24,373 bases of DNA from Phoronis ovalis (lineage: Eukaryota > Phoronida > Phoronidae), in NCBI GenBank assembly GCA_028565635.1, contig JAOXYB010067278.1, positions 1 through 24,373 of the forward strand, given 5' to 3'. A program made the translations under genes and the position numbers. The first letter of the stretch is position 1. Each line of letters begins with the position of its first letter. Below, piece by piece: positions 8,593-21,000 of the stretch. The notes under the pieces were generated by a model. It made no database searches, was not told the origin of the DNA, and worked only from the letters and a program-made list of their open reading frames with translations.

Positions 8593-9006
8593 CTACAAAC
8601 TTGTATTTTCATATTGTGTTTCATCAAAAGTTCCATAAGTGGGGGGAACTTTGTCTTCATCAGTTTTAAGAGAAGATTCCAGAACAGTGTTTTCCACTTT
8701 TTTACCCATTCCACCAAATTCTCCATCAGTCCCACCACTCATCTCATTATTATTTCGACTTATTATTGGATTGTCATATGATCTTTCTCTGTCCAGATTA
8801 CGAATTTTCAAAAGGCTGTTTCCTTCTGAACAGATATCACTGCCTAAGCTTTCTAGAACAGGGAATACATCTTGCTTATATAATGAAGGCCACTGTGGAT
8901 TTGACGATAATTCTTTTTCCAGAATTTGGTACTTCTGCTTTGGATCTTGTTTATGTTTTATTGCAGGTAAAATAACCTTGAAGAGAATTTTGGTTACAAA
9001 ATAATC
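8593..9006 (-). CDS. ATP13A3-like: ATP13A-like last exon and C-terminal tail (residues 1087-1223)
   Basis: Begins [16 protein letters not shown], then [18 protein letters not shown], matching the conserved KYMYLAQELLVDPEWP at the C-terminus. A further ~95 polar residues, rich in Ser, Asn, Gly and Glu, extend to TAG at 8595-8593. This tail is longer than in human ATP13A3. Confidence 0.93.
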   Translation of the reverse strand, partial: DYFVTKILFKVILPAIKHKQDPKQKYQILEKELSSNPQWPSLYKQDVFPVLESLGSDICSEGNSLLKIRNLDRERSYDNPIISRNNNEMSGGTDGEFGGMGKKVENTVLESSLKTDEDKVPPTYGTFDETQYENTSL

Positions 9007-12000
9007 CTGGAAAATAAAAAAAAAATATCAATTATACTTCTTGTGCTTTTCAAATCGGTTTTGTTCAACAGCAACTAAAATTTCTTTGAAGAATATTTTG
9101 TTACAAATGCAGTAACCTTGAAAAATAAAAAAACTACCAAGAAAGTGTATTTAACAGATAAGGAAATTATAATACATCATGCAGCACAGATACAAGCAAA
9201 ACAAAATAATTTCAAAAATCTACATATTTACCTCCCACAAAAGGCAGACAAGGAAATTTCCAATAATTATGCCGAATATCACAAGGTGGAAGTTCACATC
9301 AATATAAATCAACTGAAAAAAATGAATGAATTTTGTAGAAACAGGTTTTAACTACATTTCAGTTGCTACACGTAAGCACAAAAAAGTGCCCAATAAAAGT
9401 CAGTTTATATGTGTATATTAAATTCATTTTATCTTTACAAATTTCCTAAAGCTATTATTATTTTCCATTTGGACAAATAGGTTTGTAGAAGAGTTAATTT
9501 TTTTAGTTGTGACCTTTAAAAACTTTGACTTATGACAGGAACATCCTAGTCATACCTCCCATAAATCTGCTAATGCCTTTGGTACTCCAAACAAAAACCA
9601 GATAGCAGATGCAGTCATCAATGTCACCCAAAGTACATATAGCTCTGAAAAGTTGATTTAAATGTAAATTAAAATAGTAGTAAATCATTGTTCTGAATTG
9701 ATTTCATGGTAAATGTAAATGTTCACTGTTTTTCTATACTTAATACCTTGGACATTTATTAATTCTTCCAGCTTCTGGAAAGAATATTTATTAGAGTGGG
9801 GGTAAATATTAAATTTAAGGTTCACCCATCAGTTGCTTAAAAAGACAGCGAAATATACATAATTATTCTAAAAATCCTATTTGTTAAATGAATTAGACTG
9901 ATTCTGCTGTTAAGTTTTAAGCAAATTATTACAAATCACATCCAGCTTATAAGCATGTTTGCCCAATTTTGTGTGATATTTTTGGGGTACTTACTGTTTG
10001 ATAACATCCACTGTCTGTAAGGTGGTCCCTGACAGAAGATAAAAGCAGGTATCATAAAAGAAAATGACAGATAGTGATAAAAAAAGGTATTTTCATATCC
10101 TTTATAATCAGTGAAAGCACCATGCTCAGCAAATATCCATGGAGAAAACCTGTAAGTAAAAGAAGAAGCACCTAAATGGAGGGCTTATGACTTAGTGGTA
10201 TCAGTTTTTATACAGTCATACTTTGTCTCATAATATTTTGCAAGATACACACTGATCTATGCTTGCCGATACTGCCTATAAGTATAATCAAAAAGTATAA
10301 TCACCCAGTATTGCCTACAAACAGGAGCAGTTGAGTGCAATACCTATAAGACCTGAACTTACCATGGTTGCCACTGAACGAAGAACCATATAAATGTTAG
10401 GAATCCAGTTTGTATTAAAATGAATGACACCATAGAAAATACGGGAATGAGACTTGTAAGATAACGTGGTGGAGGACGGGCAACTAGGTACTTGTATGCA
10501 CTCATGTTTCCACCTAAAAAGTTAAGAAGTATAGAGACAGTATTTGATTCCAATATATACTATGAAAAATAGCATGAGGGATCATGTTTAGGAAAATAGG
10601 ATAGCTTAAAACATTGTATTTGGTATCTGAAATTTCTTATGCTTGAAAAAGACACCGTGTTTATACATGTCATCAGCTTTAGCACACACACAGCAAGTAT
10701 GGACGCACATGCACACGCAAACATACAGATGATCTTGCGCACTTATTTATTAATAACATGCAACCTATAGCTTTGCTATTTTCATTCCTGTAATTGGTCA
10801 TTATCTACAAACTAAGTTTTGTTTTCAGTGCACAAAGAACATTCTTGTGGCTCTGTTGTTACCATGACATTTTGCCAAACAACTTACACAAAGCAACAAG
10901 TAACTTACAGAATATAGCGGTGATAATAATTACTGGTATATCAATCCAAATGTACTGGACTTCAGTTAAATCACAAGCAATCTAAAAAATGTTAAATAAT
11001 TATATACTACTTTAAATAATACACTTAACAAAAAAATTTCTAACATTAAAAAGCACTAAAATTGGATATATTTTCAGAAAATATATCTAGTTTTTAAAAT
11101 GTATCCAATTTTAGTGATTTTAATGTTTACATACTTATAATGAAAATAAATTACCAAACAAATTTCTGATAATGCATTCAAATACAAAATAACACAAAAT
11201 AGTAAACATAAATGATTCTCACTTTTGAGGTTGCTTTATTGGTCTACCATGGGTTGCCTGTCTGCATATTGTAAAAGAAAGCATTAGCATACAAAGACTG
11301 TATAAGCATGTCATTAATTTGTTTCCAACAGGTACTACACTGACCAAAGACGGACTATAGATTGTTTTCTATAATTTACTGCTAAAACTAACTTACAGTG
11401 ATTAAAAATGAAACTCCAACAGAAAATGTCATATAACTTCCCAACAGAAGTTTGAAAACACCAAACGAGGTTGTGAGAGCACATCGCCCTTCTCTGCAAT
11501 ATGAAAAAAGACAAATTCTTAACAAATGTTAAACAAATGTCTATCACAACCATTCGTAGTAGATGTATTTATAATGGCGAACAAGAAATGACATTGGGGT
11601 GTAATTTTACTGAAGTCACTTTTATATTCAGCACAAAATATGATTTTATTAAAAAAATAATGCATGTGAAGGAAAGAAATACATGTTCGTGAATTTCAAA
11701 AAATAATGTGACCTTTAATTACTTGCATGGAAAAAATCATATTATAAACAAAATTATAAAAAAACAAACTTTTTTAATTGTGCTAACGGGTGATGATATT
11801 AAGTATAAAGGATGGTTTTTTTAGAATTCATGTTCATGTAGGAGGGATGTGTTACATTCGATTAAATTCTACAATTATATTTCTTACCAAGTGCGTAACT
11901 GTTAATTGAAAATTAGCAGTTAAAGACATTTTTCTGTACTTAAATAATACCTCATTAGAGTGGGAACACAGCTTATATTTTCATTAGCTGATGTGAATGG

Positions 12001-15000
12001 TGCAGCTACACTTGCTTCAGCCACACTGAGTGATACTCCAGTATGAGCAGCCTTCAATGCCCCACAATCATTAGCACCATCACCACACATACCAACACAA
12101 TATCTGAAACAAAAATCTTGGTGTCAATCAGGTGGCTATGTAGTTAACCTTTTTTTTTCATTTTTTAAGCATATCTAGTACCAAGAAAAATGTGAGTCAC
12201 TCTGCATGATGGCAATTTAAACACAGGAGATATTTGGTAATGATAGTGAAAACATACCCGATCTCTTGCAAACTTTCCACAAGTTGAATTTTTTGTTCAG
12301 GTAGCATTCTAGCAAAGATTGTTCCCTTTTGCACAATCTACAAGGTAGAAGAATTTTTGATTTATTATAATATGTTCTAATATAAACACATGATTAAATG
12401 ATGTTAGTTCCTATGTATAACAGGGTACAGCTTTATTTTTACTTTAATTCTATTTTGGGCTGTTGCTACATCAGAAATCATGAATGCCATTAAAAAGGCA
12501 AATTCCAACTGAGGTTTAATTGGGAAAAATATTGAGCTTTTTGCAATTTATGTGAACTACAAACAAACTTGTAGAATAAATTAAATTAAAAAAATTATTT
12601 AATCACTTTTTGTAGTAACTCTGGTTGCTGCTCTTTTATAAGCTCAAAGCTCTTTCCGTCAATGGCAAAACGATATGTCTGAGTGTCCCACTCAGCTTCA
12701 TCACTCTGTTAACAAAGAAGACAAATAATAAATTGCTGCTTTCTTTATAGATAGCAAGCAGACAAGAATCTTGTTGGAAAGCCGATACACTGAAAAAGAT
12801 TCAACTGATTTCTGTCGGTTTCAGTAAATTTTTATCCTCATTACAATAAGTGGATTAAGTAAATTCGACTATGTGTGCCTTTTAATTTTTAAGAAGCTAT
12901 TTGTCATCAATATCTTACTAGCTTAAAGTTTGTCATATATTATAAAGTTATGGTTCTACTGTAAAAGAATACAACAACAGCTCTCTCAATTTTTTCTTCA
13001 TAAACCATTCTAACTATATTTTCACTATAAACAAAGAATTTGCAGTTTACAAATTTTAACAAATAAATATTTACCAGGCTCACATCTTCATCTTTAATGG
13101 ATTCCATTTCTGCTGGGGTCACAAAAAAGTCAGCGTCTTCTTCATCTTTGAGAGTTAGGGACTCTTCCTGAGAAAACAATTTTAATTACAAAATATCAAA
13201 TCCTTTATAAATACAAAGGTTCAGACAAGATAATTTTTCGATTGATATACACTGAATGTGCATGTTCTTTTTAACAAATAACAGTAATTATTTCTTTTAA
13301 TAAATATCAAACATGGTCTTGCCTTCTTTATATGACCAAAACTCATTGAGTTCAGTTATTGTAACAGTTATAATAATTAGAAATAAGATTTCATTGTGGA
13401 CTTGCAATGTTTATGACAATAAATAAAAACACCTGTAAAGATTGTATCAGCTGTTCTCTTCTCTCTTCACTGTGATAATCATCAGCATGCTTATAAGAAA
13501 CTGTCAGTTCACTGCCTCCTGCTGTAATGGTTGGTTCTACTATTATAACTTGTTCATGTTCCTTAACCATGCCACAATCTTTTCCTACACTCAAAGCTGT
13601 ACGGAGATTGTCACCTAGTAACATAAGAAATATATGGTAAATAAACTAAATGATGTTAGTCAAATACAGAACAAAATATTGAGAGCATATTAATTTTTTG
13701 AATTAGTTTTTGGTGAGGGTAAAAAACTTCAAATCAGCCGGTGAAGTGATTTTGCTGAAGTGTATCAAACACAAAAACAATATGAATTCGTTATACTATC
13801 AATAAAATAAATATGGCTGCTTTTAATGCTAGAAAGTCTGAGACAATATTTTTTTATCAGTTTGAAGCTTAATAGTTTAAAAAGTAAAACAGACAAGTAC
13901 TGAGGGTGATTATATTTATTCTGTTAACAACGAAGAGGAACCTGCAACTCTAAGGTTACTGTAAGCTGCCATTATTCCTAGAACTGTTACCTGTTACCAT
14001 GACTGTTCTTATATGAGCATAATGAAGTTGATTCAGAGATGGAATAGTTTCTATCTTCAACGTATTTTGTAAAATCAGCAGACCTAAGAAGTTTAGATCA
14101 CATTCCAGTTCATCTCTGAAAAAGAAAACTATACTTTAATAAGTTTAATAAATTATACGTATTGGTTAATGCCCTTTGTTGGCATGTCAAAGACAACACA
14201 AAAACACAAAAAATATGAGGTTCCAAGCACTTAAACCATTTTCTGATCCGTAAACAGGCATACAGTTTCTCCCTCCATCAGAGATTGCCTGAAAACTAAC
14301 AAAAATGTCATGGTCACACTTCAGATGACATTCATGCTTCTGCTAGCTTAATATTTAGTTTAGAAGCAATTAATAGAAAGAGAGAGTTTATATATTGCAT
14401 TGCTTCAAACTCATCCAGCATGTGACATAATGAGATAGTGTGAATTTAAAAAAATATATTTCAATATATCTTGTATAGTTAAGCATGAATTTATAAATGT
14501 TTCATTAAAAAATAATGAGGAAGTAACCATACCTCTGCACTCTCTGCAGCTTAACCCAGTTGTAACTAGTTGGTATAGTTCTCCATGCTAAGGCCATTAC
14601 TCTGAAACCATCATTTGTATAACTGAATAACTCTCTGTCAAAACTACGTGGTACTGTAAAAAATATCAATACTTTTAAAGACATCATACTTTATTTAAGA
14701 TTGGATATGATTGGTTTTCAGGTACTAAGCTTTAGTCATCATCACAGCTGTTAAAAACCATTTTTTTTTGCATTTAACAATATGAAAAAATGTTTTGCTT
14801 TCTCACACAATAATACAATTTCAATAATTTAGCAATTCACTGTAAAATTTATAAGGTTAGATGAAAAGGACAAATCTCCATCTTTTTGTTACAAAGAATT
14901 CATAGCTATACTAGCAATCCTGTAAGACTGTATCATGAAAAGATCGACAATTTTGAACAAATTTATTTTAAATGATGACAATTTACCTGTTTCTGGTTTA

Positions 15001-18000
15001 CACAAAGACTTTATTTTCTCTGGAGAACCCTTAACATACAGTTCAAACTGGTCGCCATGCAGTTGACGTGTAATAACACTCATACGTTGCAATGTTGAGC
15101 TAAATGTGAACTGACGTAGAATTGCAATCTCTACTTTACCCTAAAATGACAAACTGAAAGTTTGTTTCTGAAGTATGTGATCTTTTGAACTTTCTTCATC
15201 ACAAAACAATAAAAAGGTTATATTAACTTAACTTTAACTTTTTAATAGAGCTAGAATGTTTTTGTTCAGTGTTTCTATTACTCTATTTAATTTCAGTAAC
15301 ATTTAACATGCATGTACTAATCAATATTAAATAAATAAATCTATAAGGATATACATATCTATTTTATAATACACTTAAAGGTCTTTTTCGTCTGACAAAA
15401 AACTTTTGAATGGCCCCAGTCTGTGATACAAATGTTCATGCTTACATCACACTTATCAGTGGCACAATGGATAAGAGTACTTGTCAGTTTCATGACCTGT
15501 GTGAAATGACGAATTTGAGTTCATATCTAGCCAGAACTGTAGTTCATTTCTTTTTATTAATCAAATTTTCAGTGTTTTGTAATTTTTTGCTTTCATACAT
15601 TCTTAATTTTACAATAGTTCAAATTTGTCACCAATGATTGAATGCCATCTTTTGGACACTCAACAAACCAAACTTCAATCTGCAAAAGAGTCCTACCATT
15701 TTTCATAAAAAAATTAAAGCCTAGTTCAAAATAAAGCTTGATCTCCCCGGAAAATATGGGACAAAGACCTGCAAAAACCCCTCGGTTGTGTCAAATGAAA
15801 TGTGTCAACAGATGGAGCCAAAATACAGCTGACACAGTGTGACTCCAGATAGGGCCAAAATATGCCTGGTCTGATACATTTTTATTTTTGAAGTCTAAAT
15901 CTTTAGTTACTTATAATTTGGGAATATTTCCACGGTTTACATGATTTTTTTCATTCTGGCTTTGCTTAAAATCTTTAATAGGAGAATTCTTTAACAATTA
16001 AATCAGGATATTATTTAATTCTAGAGGACAATGTTTTTAATAGTGAATACAATGACAGTAGTTTATGGGTATATTTATGTAATAATTACGATAAAAATTC
16101 TCAAATGGGTAGAGTCAAAAACAGTTATTGTTACCAATTTGTTTGATTTGCATAAATTTTGAGAAAAATATCAAACTCAGAAAAATTTGGGTGTTTGTAA
16201 GCGATTCTGTCTACTGACTTTTGGCTGAATTGGATAGAAGTGGAGCCTAACCCTTAAGAACACTGTGATTATTTTAAAAACCTTTTTCCAATTCTTAAAT
16301 TTTGTGAAATATCAAATTGATTTCTTGAAAAACAGGAGCGCATTTTGGAATAATATGAAAATCTGGAAATTATGGGTATATAAAACTTAGTAAATTATTA
16401 AAATCTTCAAAAGAAGTGTATGAAATTTAGAATTGTGTGAAATGAGAATTTTTACTGTACTAATCACTAGTTTAATAAAAATACTTACTGGAACGAGATC
16501 AGGAACTCTGGGTTTTACAACAGTAGGAACAAGCATATCAAATTTTGATGAATCATCTTTACCGCCAGGCTCTTCCAATTCCCAATGAATCGACTCAAAC
16601 ATTTTTAAATCAACTGGATAACCCGCCAGTTTACCGTCAATCAAAGTTAACGAGTGGCAGGTTGCCATAGCAAACTTGACAGGCCCATCAAGTAACTCAC
16701 GAGGGTGATTGTTAACATGTTCAAACCTGCAAGAGTTATAAATCTTAGTGTGTTGATTACAAGACTATGTCACTTTTTAGCAGTTGTCTTTACTGTACAG
16801 TATACCTCTATGAAGGCAGTAGATGGTTTGTGGCAACTTTGACCAAGTGATTATTCATCACTAAATTATAGATTTTTTTTATAAGTCTCATTTCTAAAAT
16901 GAGTTTTTTTCTTATCTAAGCAAGTCACATAACCTGTTCAACTATAAATTTTAATAAAATGAAAAATTCATACAAATAGCTTGAAACTTTGAACAGACAA
17001 ATAATCTTCACATGACGAAAACACTTTGTGATCACAAGCAGGTTATATCCATACATAAATTAACATTTTAAATACTCACTGCTGGCAGTCCTAGTTTTGG
17101 CAGAAAGACATTTAGACTGAGGAAACAATAGGTAGTGGAAGATAAATATTTTTTTGAAATAAACTTTGAGATGAATGAGAATGGTAATTGAATGAATAGA
17201 AGTATCTTTTTTAGTTTTGAAAACATACTAAGACATAATACACTAAAATTGTATGATATGAACCAATACTTACTCTTTTCCATTTCCTTTAACATTTAAA
17301 ATTCCCCAAAAATCTAAACCATCATTCGTTAATGTGCCAGTCTGAAATTAAACAGAAAACTGCTGGTACAACAATTACAGCATAACAGGACTGCATTTTT
17401 CTCACAGTTAAGGCAGTAGCTTAACTCATAATTATGTACACAAGTTTTTAAAAATAGCCACCACTCTCTGAATTGCTGGCAAGCCCAACAAAGAACGTAC
17501 TAGTTTAAATAAAAATGCTTAGCTTTGTTAAGTTGGTTGTAACATAACACCTAAGTGTATGAAAATACTGCTTGTAATTTCAGTTGTTCAAGCTAACAAC
17601 CTTAATAAGTTGAACAATTGAAGAATCTGGTTTTACAACAATATTCCATGATTTCAGTATAGCTAAGGGTCATCATTTCTGATGTTTAATAAATTCTGGA
17701 AGTTGTTTTAAAATGTGCATCTGGTTACTTAACTTTCTCCATATTCACCTCTGGATGTATGCTAGGGTCAACTGCAGAAAATAAGCGTATAGAAAAGACA
17801 GGCATAAAACTAAACCAAACTATTTAGCATGCAAGTTTATGGACTGGAGTATAAGCATGTGTACAGTTATGATCACAGAAAACTGAATTAATTTCAAAGT
17901 GGCTAACTCAAAAACAAATAAAAATGGGTCAATTTCCATTTACTTAATCGCAATCCCAAAACATTCCCAGCATACAACATTTTGTGAAAGAATCATATGA

Positions 18001-21000
18001 GCACATTCACAGCTATATCATTGTTCATTTATCAAAAAACATGAAGAATGCTTTCTGTAAAAATCGCTGTTCTTTTTGTAACATTCCGGTCACCATGCTG
18101 GGACTGTTCGGGCTTGCGACGACCACTGACTCCACTACTGTACAAGTAGTCAGTTTCCTTAGTAACGGACATTACTTGTACCTGCCGGTTTCTAAAAAAT
18201 ACTTCTCACCTTATCAAAGCAAACAACATTTAGAGATCCACAAATATTCACAAATCTTGAATCCAAACAGTAAATATTATCTTTCTTTAGTCTACTCTGA
18301 GCATATACATTTCCTATTGTCATTGTTGCTGGTAATGAAGGAGGGAAGACGTAAGTTAGAACAGCCAGTAACCTTAGAACAATATCATAGGTTGTTGCCT
18401 ACAACACAATTTAATGTCATTATAAGTGTTCCCGTCATGTCCAGTTTCAATGCTCATTCTGCATAGACTTTGATAGTTACTAGATAGCAGATAAAATTAA
18501 AGCAAAAGGTTACTATCCGAGTCATTAGAGATGGCACAATTGGGAAGAAAAAGTCAACAACTTTCGGGACATTTATTTCATTTCCAGAAGGGTACTGGAG
18601 CAAGGAAGACAGAAACCATCACATCCATACCTATAGCTGCCGCTTTATGATGTTGGTTGTTCACGATCACAGGAACCAATTTGGGGTGAATTAAAATCAT
18701 TGGTTACAGATAATTGATGATCCAGCTCTAAGTCTGTCATTGTTGGCACGTAACTGGTTATACAAATCTACTTACCCCATTTACATAATAGAAAGCACCA
18801 CTAAAAGCCATACCAAAAATTGCAAAACCCAGAGAGATCAACATAAAATATGACATGTCCCTATAAAACCTCATATCCATAGGTTTGGGAAATAAAATTG
18901 ATCGCACAAGTTCTCCTTTCGAAGTGCCGAAACCTATAACATTAAATAATTGAGATTTAAATCCAATCGTTTCTATAAAAATTCTATTGTATTAGATCAC
19001 TGGTATGAGAATAGCTTACTGGCATAGAGTTTGAAACCAATTAATGTGTACGAGGGCACATATAACGAGTCATCTCAATACATTAATGCTACATTGTAAA
19101 CAAGGGTAGGTGTCTACAGTACTTATCACTCTAGAAATGAAAAAAAAAAAGAAAAGATAACTAGAAACGCCTTTTAGCAAAGGCCAGGTTGCACACACAT
19201 AAATAGTTGGAGTTGGATATCCAGACCTATTAGGATGATCTTGGACCCATGGATGTCTAAAGACTTTTGGATGACCTTTACCTCTTGTCGAAAGTTTCGT
19301 GTAATTTTGTGATTTTGATTGTTTGACCTTTTGGACCTCAAATGCAGCTAAGATAACCTCTAAATGGCCTTTTAACTTCATTTTTGAACTTTTCATCAAA
19401 TTTCTGGAAATTAATTTTTTTGACCTTTTGACTTCAAAATGACTATATGACCCCCAGATTACCTGTAAATGACATAAAATCATCATTTGCGTAAGTTAAA
19501 TGCAATTTTAAGATTTTGACTTTTTGACCCCTGAATGACCTTTTCACCTTTAAGGTCAGCTAACTTACCCAGGGATGTCATATATAAAATTACATGACTG
19601 TAGCTCCACTCTGTCTTGATTTAGACACTCTTCCTTATTAAAAGTAGCCAAAAACATGCTAAAAATAAAAATCTGACCTTTTGACCCATAAAAGACCTCA
19701 AAAATCATTATGTTTACCTTTAGGTGACCATATACCATCATTTTTGAACGTTTTAAGACATTTTCGAAATTTGACCTACTGACCTCAAATTGACCCCTGA
19801 CCTAATTTTTGTATGTCCCCCTCCCTACTAAGTACACACCTCACGTTTGGTCCCTGTAGCTCAAAGCGTTTCCAAGTTATAGACATTTGAAAATTGGAAA
19901 AAAGAAAAAAAAAAGATACAATCTCAATAGATTGCACTTGCTGTGGAACCTAATTAATTTTTTCTAAAAAATAGATCAAGCAAAGGCTAAATTTAAAGAT
20001 TATCAGATGCACAGTCATTAGAAAGTCAGAAAGCTAAAAACATGTAATTGAAATACATAATCTGTAATCTCACATTTTCATTAATTTCTAAAAGTGAAGA
20101 ATATTCTTTTCTTACCAGTTCTAACAACAACTGCTTTCACAGCATGTTCACCATAGTAACGTGTCTGTATAACTTGAGTACCACAGAAAATTGTATGTCT
20201 TTTATGAATATCTGGAGAGTATGTTTCATTCTTGTTATCATTTAGGGGAGTTTTTGTAACAGGTACACTTTCACCTATTAATAAAAACATGACATGAATT
20301 AAGAAACAATTTAATTCCATAGAAGAATATTGAGATTTAGCAAAATTAATTTATTAGTTATTTTTCTTCATTAAATTGAGTGAAATAGTTATTGCTATAA
20401 GATTATACAAAACATGCAAAGATGTAATGTCAATGAACCCATTCAGACGTGTTCGAGAAGTTTCTGGTGCACTCAGAATTATTAACAGCAGGGTCAAGGC
20501 ACTGCAGACCTTTAGTAATGAGACAGTTGTAGAAACTGTTCAAAATGTAGCAGAAGGTTCTACTGGACCTCTACAAATTGCAAAATTAAAAAAATCTAAC
20601 TGTAGCAACAGTAATCACCTTGTTTCACCAGCTGATAATGGTAGGGAAACTCACCTGTTAACATACTTTCGTTTACAATACAATTTCCAACTAAGAGTAC
20701 TGCATCACAATGCATGGAACACCCATTCTTTGGAAAATATATTACATCACCAGGTACCAATTCTTCTGTAGACATTTTGCTTACTAGAAATCGGTAAAAG
20801 ATGTATCAATTATTTTTATAATCTTGGATGTTACAATTCAAAAGAAATTTAATGTTTTCACTAGATGCTCCTGCTTAATATTGATATTATACAATGTGTA
20901 TCTGTATCATATACCTTAATAAAAGTTACTAGAAAATATGAAATGAAATTAAACTTTACCTTCTTCACCTCTGCAGACCTCAATAGTACTAGAAGATTGC

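Noticed and set aside
8639-9004. Plus-strand open frame of 121 codons
   Set aside because: Antisense shadow of the last ATPase exon.
9007-9555. Apparent loss of membrane segment M10
   Set aside because: A small 27-codon exon at 9232-9312 with good splice sites supplies M10, so the protein is complete here.
10187-10215. tRNA-like A box (GACTTAGTGGTATCAG)
   Set aside because: No B box at the expected distance and no stem pairing.
17984-18466. Plus-strand open frame of 160 codons
   Set aside because: It is antisense to the M4/phosphorylation exon of the ATPase, whose minus-strand reading is clearly conserved.
19070-19486. Minus-strand open frame of 138 codons
   Set aside because: Lies in the TGACCT-type repeat and not in frame with the ATPase exons; exons on each side join directly in phase.
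20376-20771. Plus-strand open frame of 131 codons
   Set aside because: It overlaps the antisense of the actuator exon 20655-20783 and adjoining intron; no recognisable domain.
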